DNA of 64,000 nt from Elephas maximus indicus (taxonomy: Eukaryota > Chordata > Mammalia > Proboscidea > Elephantidae). The stretch spans positions 203,571,293 through 203,635,292 of the forward strand of contig NC_064819.1 of the NCBI RefSeq assembly GCF_024166365.1. Direction: 5' to 3'. Below, in pieces: positions 11,913 to 23,580 of the stretch. Position 1 is the stretch's first letter, and each line of letters starts with the position of its first letter. Made by a program: the position numbers and the translations under genes. The notes beneath the pieces are model-generated. The model saw only the letters and a list, made by a program, of their open reading frames with translations, did not search any database and was not told the origin of the DNA.

Positions 11913-13014
11913 ACGCTGTATCCCAAAATTTAATGGCTTAAAACAAAAACAATTCATCATTTCTCACGTTTCTGTTAGGCTCATATGATTTTTCTGATTC
12001 ATGTGATGCTAGCTGAAATGCTGAGATGTGAAGAAGATCCAAAACTATCTCCTTCACGTGACTGGTAGGTGGTACTGGTACTAGTGAAGAGGTTAGCTGG
12101 GGTCGTCATTTGGCAGCCTCCATTCTCCTCTTTGTAACTCTTCATAATGGAGACCTTTGCCTAAGAGTAAAGCCCAAAAAGATGGAAGTAGAGCTTAGTG
12201 TGGGACATAGAGAGACTCGGCCTAAAGACACTCTCTAAGCCTCTGGTTCAAACCCATGTGATAACCTTTTAGTTATATGAGCTAACAAATTTTCTTTTTA
12301 TTTCTTCCCCTAGCCCCATTTTAAGCTAGTTTGAGTTAGATTCCTAAACATATTAAAAAGAATGATAACCAATGAATACTTGTCAACTGAGGAGTCCACG
12401 CTCAACCTAAACCGTCCCTTATCTTGACTCCCACCTTAGCAACTCCTGAAGAGATAAATTTTAGTGTCGGGAAGTCATTTCTCTGGTAAAACTAGCCTCC
12501 TCTTATTATCTCTGAACCAGCCAAAAATGAGAAGAACTTGGGCTATATCCAGATGTTTCAAAGACTCATATAGTCTATAAGATGCTAAGACTAGCAGCAA
12601 TGGCTTAGCAGAGTTCAGAGCAGAATATGATCAGGCACATGCCATTAGCAGAATGCAAACAGAATTTTTCTTGGGAGCATTCACACAATTGTCCCTATAG
12701 GCTCAAAAGGAAGTAGGCTAAAGATTGAGGGAAAGGAAGGTATAAAATAGATAATAAATTAATATTTTTGCAATAAAATTTTAAATAAGAAATAAAAGTG
12801 AAAAGCCAAAAACATATATATTAACTGTTACTAAATAGACTCAATATCTCAGGAACATTTCCTATAGAACAATAGCACTGTGTATACTCTGATATAATTA
12901 TGCAAAATAAAAAAAGTATCTCAGAGAAATTAGAGGAAAAAGAGAGATAAATAAAAGAGGCAGAATAGGATTTAAAATCATTTTTGTAAGGAAGAAATAA
13001 GGGGAGATAACAGC
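11913..13014. other. Unassigned intergenic sequence, probably an old repeat at its left end
   Basis: 11913-12290 has the look of an old MER/LTR-type element (gtatcccaaaatttaatggc, aaacaattcatcatttctca) but was not identified. 12300-13014 is AT-rich with no recognised feature. Confidence 0.4.
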
Positions 13015-13990
13015 GATGGGAAAATCACATTAACAGTAGGGTTGCACAGTCAATTATTGTAATTGCTGTCAATAAGTTGTACACCTGTAAACAGATGAAT
13101 TGGCAAAAGTTGTGTGATAGATATATTTACAACAATGACCAAAAAAAAAAAAAGTGGCTGCTGAGACTCCTTATGTACAACCAAAAGCCTCATGGGATTT
13201 GATTCCTTAGTTTGGAGGTTTAGGGTCATTGTTTCATGGGACATCCAGTTAATTGGGCTAATAAAGTCTTTCGTGCTTCTCATCTACTTTCGAGTTTGTT
13301 CCTGGGGTCTTCAAAGCTTGCAAACAACCATCCAAGGCACAACAATTGGTCTCTACCTGGAGAAACAGAGGAAGAAGGGCAGCCAGGAATAGGAAGAGGA
13401 AACGAAATATGTGGCCGATTGCCTCCATGAACAACTGCCTCCTTTGTCATGAGACCAGAACTGGATGATGCCCAGCTACCATTACTGAATGTTTTATTCA
13501 GGATTTTATAGAAGAATCCTGATCAAAAGGGAGAAAACATAGAACAGAATTTCAAATTCTCATGGACTCCAGATTTTCTGCAGCCAAGGAGGATAGATGA
13601 ACCCCTGAAACTATTGCCCTGAGATAATCTTTAAACCTTAAACCAAAAATATCCCCTGAAGTCTTAAAACCAAACAGTAGTTTAGCTTCACAAGTAAAAA
13701 ATGTCTGCCTTTAGCATTTTGCTCTTTTAAGAACTATCTATTTGGGATCAAAGTGACAATAGCAACTCAGAAGATTAGATAGGAATCTTAGAGGACAGTG
13801 AGTTTATGTTAATGAGGGAAGAACAGCTCAGAAAAGGAGGGTGAGAATGATTGCACAATTTGAAGGATGTAATCAATGTCACTGAACTGTATATGTAAAA
13901 ACAGTTGAGTTGGTATATGTTTTGCTGTGTATATTCTCAGCAACAACAAAGAAAGAAGAAAGAAAAGAAAGAAGAAAGAAAAAAAAAAAA
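13015..13990 (+). repeat. L1 3' end (old subfamily)
   Basis: Homologous to 21360-21975 over about 600 bp (tgcctccatgaacaactgc, cctgagataatctttaaacc, caaaaatatcccctgaagtc). The earlier part has the typical L1 3' phrases and an internal A-run at 13140-13153. Ends in an A/G-rich tail at 13945-13992. Confidence 0.65.
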
Positions 13991-14004
13991 AGAAATAACA
14001 TGAG

Positions 14005-14200
14005 CTTTTTGGGTCTGAGTTAAGTTTAAATCCTAGTTCTAAGACCCTGAACGAGCTATGTAAGCTATGTCTCTTTGAGGTTCAATTTCTTCATATGCAA
14101 AATGAGGCTAATCATACCTACGTTGTATGTAGGTTGTGACAATTAAATGAGAGATAAATGTATGCAAAATGTGCAGTTTAGTGGAAATCCAGTCAATTAT
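14005..14200 (+). repeat. MIR SINE
   Basis: Typical MIR core order: taaatcctagttctaagacc, ctatgtctctttgaggttca, atgcaaaatgaggctaatca. Old and diverged. Confidence 0.65.
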
Positions 14201-14529
14201 AATTATCATTGTTATTGTTATAAGGAGAGAGTTCATATGCAAAGATGACACATTTGATCATTTGAAGTCCTATGAATTCTGTGTGACAAATTGTAAATAG
14301 AATCATAGTAAGAAATTGCTAGACCTAAATATATAAAAGTAGTAATGCTTACATTTTAGAATAAATGACATAAAGCAATAAAACTAAAGTGTTTAAGGAA
14401 AATAAATTAATGTGACACGAAATGGTAAGGGTTTGGGTTCCACTGTGCAAGATCACCTTTATCACTCTTAAGGCAAATACTGGAAGGTAGTGTTTACCCA
14501 TCAGTCATTGGCTTTGAATGACCCCTATA

Positions 14530-15330
14530 CCCAGTTGCCAGCATCTGACCAAAAGCAGCTATTTATTTTCTAGCCAGAAATCTCTAAAACTGCTGGCACC
14601 AGAGCTCTGCTCAGGCAGGAGTGCTCTATAATAGATGGTGACAAGCTCAGCCCTCCTTTTGAGGAGCTTGAATGGGAGACATTCAGAAATGGGTACAGTA
14701 AGTGACACAAACTTTGAGAAGCAAACAAAGAATTGCTGTAGGCAGATCCCCCGAGGCAGGAGACGCCGTGAATAAACAAGACTCAAGCTCTGGCGAAGAC
14801 TGCAGGAGAAGCAGGCAGAGGAGGCATTCCTGAAGCAATTGCCACCAGCTTCTGGAGCCAGGACATCTCCTGGAGTTGCACCCTGCCCAAGAGAGGCTGC
14901 CAGACCCCGAGAGCGCTGTTGTGTGCTCAATGACAACTTTCTGCAGGAGACTTGGCTGTGCAGTTGCTCGCATGGCTTCTTAGCTCCCTTACTTCTCAGT
15001 GCCTCCTCACAACAAACCCTGTGAGCTGAGATACCCTGAATGTGCCTCTGTCTCTTGCGAACTGGAAGAGTAAAATTGACACACTCTCCTAAGAGTACCG
15101 CTGAGAACCTTTTGGCTGGAATGACTCCGGGATACTCACTCCCATCACCCAACAGACAGGCTGAACACGCCTCACCCAAACAGCAGCTCAGGAAAACAGA
15201 CTCTCCCACTGACTCGGTTTTCCCCTACTTTCCCTTAATACAGTCTCTTTATTTGTATAACCTTTGGCAGTTCTCAAACACTCTCAGAGTAGTTATCTCA
15301 TTTGAGTCTCATGGTTTGAGGTAGCAGGGC
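14530..15330. other. Single-copy, relatively GC-rich segment with a 216-codon minus-strand ORF
   Basis: Clearly richer in G and C than its neighbours and without recognised repeats. The minus strand is open for 216 codons at 14559-15209. The product is Cys/Ser/Leu-rich with no recognised domain or signal, so coding is unlikely. It could be a promoter, an enhancer or an exon of a non-coding RNA; the sequence alone does not decide. Confidence 0.3.
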
Positions 15331-15399
15331 CATTCACAGACTCCCCTTCTACAGCTGATGTAACAGATTCAAAGAGATTTGGCCACATGCACAAGGTCA

Positions 15400-15562
15400 C
15401 CCAGCCCACACTTGTTCCTGCTGAGTCGCTTTCAACTCATAGTGATCCTGTTGGACAGAGTAGAACTGCCCCATAGGGTTTCCAAGGAGCAGCTGGTAGG
15501 TTCAAACTGACGATCTTTTGGTTAGCAGCCGTAGCTCTTAACCACTGTGCACCAAGGCTCCA
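15400..15562 (-). repeat. AfroSINE with TSD
   Basis: Reverse full-length copy. TSD atgcacaaggtca (15387-15399) / atgtacaaggtca (15563-15575), one mismatch. Confidence 0.88.
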
Positions 15563-16119
15563 ATGTACAAGGTCAAGTGGCTAGAAATGTTGGAGATTTT
15601 CTAAGTGCAGGAAGCCATGTATTGTAGCAAACCCTCAAAGGACAGAGAAAGGCAGTTAGAACACTGAGGGCAAACTGAATTGAGGAGAGAGAAACCAGTG
15701 GGAGATGGGTTCAGCAGAGCCCCAGGTAACTTGCAGCCATGACCAGGACAAGATACCTTCCAACTGTCCCCAGGTCTGATGACTCCCACAGCCCTTGCAG
15801 CCTAGCATTTGTCTCACCCACTTTCACTTCAAAGGTGTCTCAATAAATTATATAGTCAACTCTATTATGAACCTAAGGTATTGTTGTTAGCTGCAAACTT
15901 TGAATGCCTTCCTATGTGTTCCGTTAGTCTCTTCCTACCTCTTCTAGCTCTCCTATAGCTCTACCTATGCATAGTTTTCATTCTAGGCTTTGATCATATG
16001 TGAGCCTTATATTTTTGTTTAATTTTTCTTGGTTAGAGATCCTATTTTCTGAATAGAATTGAAAGGTCCATAGTGATAATGTTTATTTATTTATGGTCAT
16101 TATCAGGTACGGGTGATAT

Positions 16120-16245
16120 GTATCTGAACTGCTAGACTTTAAGGTTCTTGAGTACTGGGTTTAATCACTTTATCAACAGAATCTAGCATAGCATCTGTTA
16201 CCAAATTCTTGCTCAATGAGTTGTTGAATTGAATGTGTTAGGATA
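16120..16245 (+). repeat. L2-like 3' fragment
   Basis: Contains gactttaaggttcttgagta and a gctcaatgagttgttgaatt ending typical of L2 LINE 3' ends. Short and diverged. Confidence 0.4.
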
Positions 16246-16320
16246 GGTGCTTAGTATATGAGTGGAATAATTTGCCTTTCTCCCAGCAGATGACATTAAG
16301 TGTGTACATTGGCATTTAAT

Positions 16321-16420
16321 GTTTAGCTAGGCTGTGAAACTGATACCTAAACATTTTCAACCAATGTCCTTTGAGGGTTTAGCTAGGCTGTGAAACTGAT
16401 ACCTAAACATTTTCAACCAA
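16321..16420. repeat. 56-bp tandem duplication (two copies, second partial)
   Basis: gtttagctaggctgtgaaac begins at 16321 and again at 16377. The two copies are identical over 44 bp, with a 12-bp spacer tgtcctttgagg. A SINE follows directly after the second copy. Confidence 0.9.
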
Positions 16421-16581
16421 AAACCAAACCCGTTGCTGTCGAGTCGCTTCCGACTCATAGTGATTGTAGAGGACAGAGTAGAACTGCCCTAGAGGATTTG
16501 CAAGGAGCACCTGGTGGCTTTGAAATGCCGACCTTTTGGTTGGCAGCCATAGCTCTTAACCACTATGCCACCAGGGTGTCC
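16421..16581 (-). repeat. AfroSINE
   Basis: Reverse full-length copy, from accaaacccgttgctgtcga to the head at ccactatgccaccaggg. A second small tail fragment (tgttgccgctgagtagattc) follows at 16594-16625. Confidence 0.9.
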
Positions 16582-16749
16582 AAACTGTAATACCTGTTGC
16601 CGCTGAGTAGATTCCGACACATAGTGGCTTCCTTAATATTGCAGATTTTTTTTTTTTAACAGATTTTAGGAGTAGTTCTTCAGCTGTTCACAAGCAGTAC
16701 ATTTCCTTGTGATCTTTTTGTGTGTGTGTGTGCATGTTTTTTGTTTGCT

Positions 16750-17000
16750 GTACTCTCAGACAACGGTGATAGTAACAACAATGGCGGACATTCATAGAGC
16801 ATTAGCTAATTGCCAGGTGTGGGCCTAAGTGCTTTACATGTTTTATCTCATTTAATATTCATAACACCTCTATGAGGTAGGAAAAGTTTTTACTCCCATT
16901 TTACTAATGAAAAAACCGAGGGAGGTTAAGGAAATTAGTCAAAATCTTCCAGCTGCAAAGTGGCAGAACCAGAATTCAAACCCAGGCATTTGGACAATTT
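16750..17000 (+). repeat. MIR SINE
   Basis: MIR-like phrases in order: tgccaggtgtgggcctaagt, catttaatattcataacacc, accagaattcaaacccaggc. Confidence 0.7.
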
Positions 17001-17564
17001 CAGTGTGTCATTTAGTCTTTTTCTGTGTCATGACGTAGTTTTTTTTAAAGATCACTTTATTATTTTTAACCTGAGGGCCAGTATGTTTGCGTACCACAAA
17101 TAATATGTTTTGTGGTTTAACAGAGTAGTGAATTTTGTTCAACGTATTTACTTTCTTCAGTGAAAACTTGGTAGAGTGGGCTCTTGGGCTTCAAGTTTCC
17201 TGATAAGCATCCCCTATGCTTATTAGATTGGCACTTTTTTTTTTTTAATTGAAAAGATGGTAATTGAACTTTAAAGCTTTAAAACTCAAGCTTCTCTCTC
17301 AGCTCCAAACTGTAAAAAAAAATTCCTTGATGAAGTTTTCTTTCATCAGAGAGGTATCTTTAAAAGGAGCTCCTGCAAAGTGCTTAGCACAGTATGGCAC
17401 AGGAAGCTCTCTGTAAGTACTAGCTATACTGTTCTTATGGGTTATTATCATTATGTAGAAGCACACCAAAAGGTCACAGAGAAATGCACCACTAGGATCA
17501 AAGGGATTGATTTAAGGCTGCAGAGCATCTGTTAACTTTTTTCCACCTAGCTATTCTTCCCTCT

Positions 17565-17794
17565 AAGAAGCCGAGGTGGCACAGTGGTTAAGCACTCAGC
17601 CGCTAACCAAAAGGTCAGCGATTCCAACACCAGCTGTTCCACCAGAGAAAGATGTAGCAATCTGCTTCCATAAGATTACAGCCTTGGAAACCCTATGGGG
17701 CAATTCTACTCCGTCCTATAGGGTCATTATGAGTCAGAATCGATTTGACAGCAGTAGGTCTGGTTTTTTTTTTTGGTGGGGGCAGGAGGAGGTG
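17565..17794 (+). repeat. AfroSINE, long-body subtype, with TSD
   Basis: Head ccgaggtggcacagtgg, middle gagaaagatgtagcaatctg, tail gagtcagaatcgatttgac and a T-rich end. TSD ttcttccctct at 17554-17564 and 17795-17805. Confidence 0.92.
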
Positions 17795-18001
17795 TTCTTC
17801 CCTCTGACTCTGGGAGCAGCACTGCCCCTTCCTTTGAGAACTTCTCCTCCTGACACCCATTCTTTGTGATTTGGGGCAGCCATAGTTATCAATCATAGCA
17901 CAGCTGTCAGTCATAACACTCTGCTCTCATGGTCACCCAGGTGAGCAGGTGATAAAGCCAGGCCAGTCCCAACCCTTTCCAGAGTTTATCGATTCCATAT
18001 A

Positions 18002-18210
18002 AACACCAGTTGCCATCAAGTCAGTTCTGACTCATGGCAACCCCATGTGTGTTAGGTAGAACTGTGCTCCACAGGATTTGCAATGGCTGATTTTTTGGAA
18101 GTAGATTGCTAGGCCTTTCTTATGAGGCACCTCTGGGTGGATTCAACCTCCAACCTTTCGGTTAGCAGCTGAATAAGTTAACCCTTTGAACTACCCAGGA
18201 TCTCCCATTT
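18002..18210 (-). repeat. AfroSINE, long-body subtype, with TSD
   Basis: Reverse copy with the ggaagtagattgctaggcct middle. TSD gattccatata (17991-18001) / gatttcatata (18211-18221). Confidence 0.9.
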
Positions 18211-18785
18211 GATTTCATATAGTGGAAGAGTCCTTCCTCTCTTCAGAGGGAAATGAAGAAAAATAAAACTGAAAAAATTATCCAATATCAGAAAGCCATG
18301 AGGTGGCAGAGCCAGGAATATGTGCCCAGGTTTGTCTAACTCAAAGTCTATGTATTTGATCACTGCATGATTCTGCTTCTCAAAAGCCTGGTTAACACTG
18401 AGGCTGCCTCTCTGTGAAGCCAATAAAATAGGTTTAAAAGTGAGAAATAGATAAATTATTTGACAAGATGTGGCTTCACATTTTACTGCATACAACTATT
18501 TAAACAAATACATTGGTTTAAGAAGTTGTTGAACGACTTGCCTGAGTTCTTCAGTAAAGTGCTGTACAGGTGTAAACGTTCTTGGCTTAAACTCAGTCTG
18601 AACTGTACAAAACCACTTTAAACTTTAATCATTTACTAAGACAGCAGGCACTCCAATGAAAATAAGAATGGAAAAAAAAGTTTAACCTTTTCAATATCTG
18701 TCTTACTGCCCTATTTAAGCTGATTCAACAATAAAGCAATTGAGCAAATAAGTCGCTTTTCAGAAGCATTATTTTAATTGAGTTT

Positions 18786-19179
18786 TGCTACTGATTGAAT
18801 TATGTCCCTCCGAAATGTGTGTAGTAAATCCTAACCTTTATGCCTGTGATTATAATTCCATTTGGGAATGGGTTGTTTTTCTTATGTTAATGAGAAAAGA
18901 TTAAATGTAGGGTATATCTTGAGTCAATCTCTTTTGAGATATGAAAGAGATCATGCAAGGGAGCTGAGCAGAGATGGGAGAGAATAGACATGAAGATCAC
19001 CAACGAGCCAAGGAATAAGGACCTTCCCCTCCAGCTGACAGAGAAAGAAAGCCTTCCCCTAGAGTTGGCACCCTGAATTCAGGCTTTTAGCCCCCTATAC
19101 TATGAGAAAATAAATTTCTATTTGTTAAAGCCACCCACTTGTGGCATTTCTGTTACAGCAGCACTAGATAGATAATACA
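18786..19179 (+). repeat. MaLR-type solo LTR (family B)
   Basis: 394 bp starting TGCTACTGATTGAATTATG and ending GATAATACA. It has the MLT1-like poly(A) region gagaaaataaatttctattt and cagcagcactagata near its end. TSD agttt (18781-18785) / ggttt (19180-19184). Solo LTR of an ERVL-MaLR type (family inference). Confidence 0.75.
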
Positions 19180-19478
19180 GGTTTTCTTATAAATTCTGAA
19201 TAACTTTTTCTTCTTTAACCCTGCAGCCTTTTTAAACTTTATCTAAATCTGAAAATAAATTGGTTAAATCTTTCCCTTTATTGCTATCTGCCACAAAATA
19301 ATTACTGAATAAAAAATCCTTGATGATTAAATCTGTGAAGGTTGGCACTCTAAATTTAGAAAAAAATAATGGAGAGCATTGTAATTAGACCTTAAAATTA
19401 GGACATGGAGAAAGAGAAAAACATTAAAGCTAGATGGTTTGGCCTGCCACAATTTATCACTGACGACATAGAAAGTCC

Positions 19479-19631
19479 TGGAGCCCTGGTGGCACAGTAG
19501 TTAAGAGATTGGCTGCTAACCAAAAGGTCAGGGGTTGAAACACATCAGCCACTCCTTGGAAACCCTATGGAGCAGTTCTACTCTGTCCTATAGGGTCACT
19601 ATGACCTGGAACTGACTCAATGGCAATGGGT
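19479..19631 (+). repeat. AfroSINE with TSD
   Basis: Full-length copy. TSD acatagaaagtcc (19466-19478) / acatagaaaatcc (19632-19644). Confidence 0.93.
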
Positions 19632-19772
19632 ACATAGAAAATCCATGTGTTTTAGTTCTTCTAGGTAAAAAGAAAATAAGAATGTTGGCTTTTTCTATCA
19701 ATCAATGACCTTTCAAATATGTAATACAGGAGAAACGATTACAATAAATATCAGCAATTCTATATGCTGCAT

Positions 19773-19941
19773 AGAAACCCTGGTGATGCAATGGTTAAGG
19801 GCTACGGCTACAAACCAAAAGGTTGGCAGTTCAAATCCAACAGCTCCTTGGAAATGCTATGGGGCAGTTTTACACTATCCTATAGGGTCACTATGAGTCG
19901 GAATCAACTCGACTGCAACTGGTTTGTTGGTTTGCTTTTGG
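19773..19941 (+). repeat. AfroSINE with perfect TSD
   Basis: Full-length copy with tail gagtcggaatcaactcgact. Perfect 11-bp TSD atatgctgcat at 19762-19772 and 19942-19952. A relatively recent insertion. Confidence 0.95.
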
Positions 19942-20251
19942 ATATGCTGCATGCTGGGCCAAGGAAATACAATTGTGTAGCTCTGTCCAAACAATAATAG
20001 AATGGATTGAAATGTGGAGAAATTAATAAAAAGAATTAACTAAGCTTAGCCCTTCACTTCACTAGAGAGCAGGGTATTTGTTTGGCATTATAAACCTAAT
20101 TCCCTCTTATATTGGTTCATGTCCAATATTCCTCAATGATTGGACTGCTCTTTCCCTTAAAAAACAAAACAAAAACTTCTGTTGTATCAGGGAAACACTA
20201 CAGAATAGAATAAGAATAATCACTACCATTTACTGACAACTATTTATGTCC

Positions 20252-20426
20252 TGGAAGCCTGGCAGTACACTGGGTAAGAGTTCAGCTGCTAACCGAAAGG
20301 TCCACAGTTCAAATCCACCAGCCACTCCTTGAAAATCTCATGGGGCACTTCCACTCTGTCCTAAACTGTTACTATGAGTTGGAATCAACTCGACAGCAAT
20401 GGTTTAGTTTTTTTTGTTGTTGTTGT
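20252..20426 (+). repeat. AfroSINE with TSD
   Basis: Full-length but diverged copy ending in a (TTG)n tail. TSD tatttatgtcc at 20241-20251 and 20427-20437. Confidence 0.9.
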
Positions 20427-20437
20427 TATTTATGTCC

Positions 20438-20632
20438 CCGGGCAGTACCAGTGGTTAACACGCTCAGAGGCTAAAAGAAAGGTTAGTGGTTGGAATCCAC
20501 CCAGAGGCACATTGGAAAAAAGACCTGGTGATCTACTTTGAAAAAATCAGTCATTGAAAACCCTATGGAGCACGGTTGTATTTTAACACACATGGGGTCG
20601 CTATGAGTCAGAATCAAACCGATGGCAAAACT
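20438..20632 (+). repeat. AfroSINE, long-body subtype
   Basis: Starts directly after the TSD of the previous SINE. Middle cacccagaggcacattgg, tail cacatggggtcgctatgagt. Confidence 0.85.
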
Positions 20633-20657
20633 GCACATCCACATATAAATATGACCA

Positions 20658-20816
20658 CAAAAAGTCCACTGCCGTCAAGTGGATTCCAACTCATAGCAGC
20701 CCTCTAGGACAGAGTAGAACTGCAGCATAGTGTTTCCAAGGAGTGGTTGGTGGATTTGAAAGGCTGATCTTTTGGTTGCAGCCGTAGCTTTTGACCACTG
20801 TGCCACCAGGTCTCCA
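20658..20816 (-). repeat. AfroSINE
   Basis: Reverse copy, the third SINE in a row. Its head end (tgccaccaggtctcc) is 5 bp from the hexanucleotide microsatellite. Confidence 0.88.
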
Positions 20817-20820
20817 TAAT

Positions 20821-21027
20821 CATAGATATAGATATGGATATAGAGATAGAGATAGATAGAGATAGAGAGAGATAGAGATAGAGATAGAGATAGAGATAGA
20901 GATAGAGATAGAGATAGAGATAGAGATAGAGATAGAGATAGAGATAGAGATAGAGATAGAGATAGAGATAGAGATAGAGATAGAGATAGAGATAGAGATA
21001 GAGATAGAGATAGAGATAGATATAAAT
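20821..21027. repeat. (GAGATA)n microsatellite
   Basis: About 200 bp of near-perfect hexanucleotide repeat, pure from about 20870, with tetranucleotide GATA variants on the left. It produces meaningless Ser-Leu and Tyr-Leu reading frames. Confidence 0.97.
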
Positions 21028-21359
21028 ATCTATTGTTGCTGTTGTTGGTGTTGCATGCCACTGAGTATGCAGATAATATAAACATAATTGTGACAGACAC
21101 TGTAAGACAAACACCAAACTAATAGAAGTTACTTCTAATAAGGGATTAGGATTATGAATAGTGATTGAGAATCACTTTAGCTTCTTCTGAACTGTTAGCA
21201 TTTTTAAAATCAGAAGGGATTCATGTATTGTTTGTATCATTAAAAATAAGTAACCAAAAATTATGAAGAAAGATTGAATATGGGTTTTAATTCAGTTTTA
21301 AAAAAGTATTTCATTAATGAAACCAAGTTTTACATTTATGATTTGTGTAATATGTTGTC

Positions 21360-21975
21360 CAAGGTACAATAAGCAGCAGAGGAAGAAGGAAAGTCAGGAA
21401 TTGGAGGAAGAAATGGAATGAGTGTCTAGTTGCCTCCATGAACAACTGCTTCCTTTGCCATGAGATAGAAGAACTGTATGGTGCCTGACTACTATTAATT
21501 ATTGAACTTTTTGACCCAAGATTCTATAGAATAATCCTGATCAAAAGGGGGAAAATACAGAACAGAATCTCAAGTTCTCATGGATTTCAGATTTTCTGGA
21601 GCCATGGAGGATGGCTGAACCCCTGGAACTCTTGCCCTGAGATAATCTTTAAACCTTAAACCAAAAATATCCCTTGAAATCTCCTTTGAACCAAACAAAA
21701 GTTTAGCTTAATTAGTAAAATATGTCTGCCTTGAGCATTGTGCCCTTTTGAAGAATTATCTAAGTGAGATCAAATTCACAACAGCAACTCGAATGGTTTG
21801 ACGTGAAGCTTAGGGGCCAGTGAGTTTAGTTTAACGGTGGTAGAATAATTTGGAAAAGGGCACCAAGATTGGCCACACAACTTAAAGAATGCGATCAATA
21901 TCACTGAATTGTACATGTAGAAATTGTTAAAATGGTGTATCTTTTCACAAAAGTAAAACAATAAACAGTAAACCG
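21360..21975 (+). repeat. L1 3' end (same subfamily as 13015-13990)
   Basis: Shares long phrases with 13370-13940, such as aatcctgatcaaaaggg and ataatctttaaaccttaaac. Ends near cacaaaagtaaaacaataaa. Confidence 0.65.
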
Positions 21976-22744
21976 AATACAATGGAAAATTTCCCACAGC
22001 TAGCATCTTGCCTTAAGGAATCTGAACTTAAGAGTAAATTCTGGTTGTTTACTCCCCCAGTAGGTTGCAAAGCAATACCTGGACCGATCCAAAGACACAC
22101 ATAAGACCTGTAGACTGTTCAAAATGTTTGGGGAGGAGAACCCCAAGAAAAGGTTAGGTTTTTAAATAACCAAGCAGACAATGGCTTAGAGAATCTAGAT
22201 TTACTCTAAGTATTCATTTACAGTGATAGCCTTGGTAACAATTAGTAAACATAGAATGTCTCTGAGTCAGCTACGTATTAGAATCATGTTTGACCATATC
22301 TAGTTCAGCTATAAAGCTAGATCAGCACATTTCTGTTTTTTGTTTTTTTTTTTAAAGCATTCCTCCAAGAGAATTCAACAGCCATCTGCTATCACAAGAC
22401 TGAGCAACTGACCAAGAGAAATAGCTTGGTTGGTTTGTGCCTCTTTTTCTCATTTCTCTCCTTGATTTTTCTCTTTCATATGTACTTCCTGTTGCTATTG
22501 TTTCTGCTGATTTATTGAATGAAATCAGACCTGAGGCAACGAACCCAGTCCAAAAGTATTACAAAGGCTGAGATGACAAATATTTGATACATTTCTGCAT
22601 CTTCCAATAGCTTGTATCTGTGTTTAGAGCTGCCAGAAATTTTCTTTCTTTGTATTTTTGGTGTGTAGAGAGACGGAGCAACTGGTCTATCCACATCTCC
22701 TCAGTGCCCCAGCCTCAGTGCACCGGTCCAAATAAGAACAGCAA
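21976..22744. other. Unassigned intergenic sequence
   Basis: No recognised gene or repeat; a T-run lies at 22337-22353. Confidence 0.5.
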
Positions 22745-22746
22745 CA

Positions 22747-22772
22747 ATAGCAGCAGCAGCAGCAGCAGCAGC
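22747..22772. repeat. (AGC)n trinucleotide repeat
   Basis: About eight AGC units in non-coding DNA. Confidence 0.9.
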
Positions 22773-22874
22773 AAATTCCAGAATAGGAGTGTCACTTAAG
22801 GAGAAAGTAGCCGCTTTGGAGCGCCACCCTGTTTCTCCTTGGGAAGGGCACGGTTTCTCAAACTAAATATTTCT

Positions 22875-23060
22875 GGGTTCTAATCCTGGAGCAATGGTAT
22901 GCTTACTAGTTATTTTACCTTAAGCAAGTTACCTCACTTCTCAGAGCCTAAATTTTCTCATCTATAAAATGGGAAAAATAATATCCCCCAAGATTTTTGT
23001 GAGTTAGAAATGCCTTAACATTGTGGGAATGTCGGACACATAAAAGGCAATGAATGGATA
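22875..23060 (+). repeat. MIR SINE
   Basis: MIR-like order: gggttctaatcctggagc, agcaagttacctcacttctc, ctcatctataaaatgggaaa. Confidence 0.75.
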
Positions 23061-23439
23061 TGTTTTCTTCTCCTTGTCCCATCTGAAAGAATGCCCTGAC
23101 ATCATTTCTTATACAGACATTAGGATGTTCTTTCAAATATCCAACTCTTCCCCAATCCACGCATAAGTACAGTCATTTCAGACTGCTGTACACTTAGCTG
23201 AGGTACAAACATTTTGAGCTCTGGCATAGGGTCATCACCTGCCACCCAACAGATAGGTTTGGACTCCTTACAGTGTGTGTGAAGCAGGGTAGATGAAATT
23301 GTTTAAATATTTTATTATATCAAACCTTATTATCTTATAAATTAAATAGAAATTGAAAAATGAAAGTCAGGAGGTCTGTTTATTGTCCAAAATGTTTAGG
23401 TCTTATAAAGAGTACCTTTGGAAAAAACTGTAAATCATT

Positions 23440-23567
23440 GTTGTTGTTGTTAGATGCCGTCGAGTTGGTTCCGACTCATAGCTACCCTATGTACAACAGA
23501 ACGCAACACTGCCCGGTCCTGCGCCATCCTTACAATCGTTGTTATGCTTGAGCTCATTGTTGCAACC
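23440..23567 (-). repeat. Severely 5'-truncated RTE LINE with TSD
   Basis: 128 bp of RTE 3' end, (GTT)n at left being the inverted (AAC)n tail. Perfect 13-bp TSD actgtaaatcatt at 23427-23439 and 23568-23580. Confidence 0.95.
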
Positions 23568-23580
23568 ACTGTAAATCATT

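Noticed and set aside
20675..21117. Minus-strand ORFs with long Ser-Leu or Tyr-Leu repeats
   Set aside because: They are translations of the (GAGATA)n microsatellite running into a SINE. No gene context.
22747..22772. Polyglutamine-coding CAG repeat
   Set aside because: No open gene context; intergenic AGC microsatellite.
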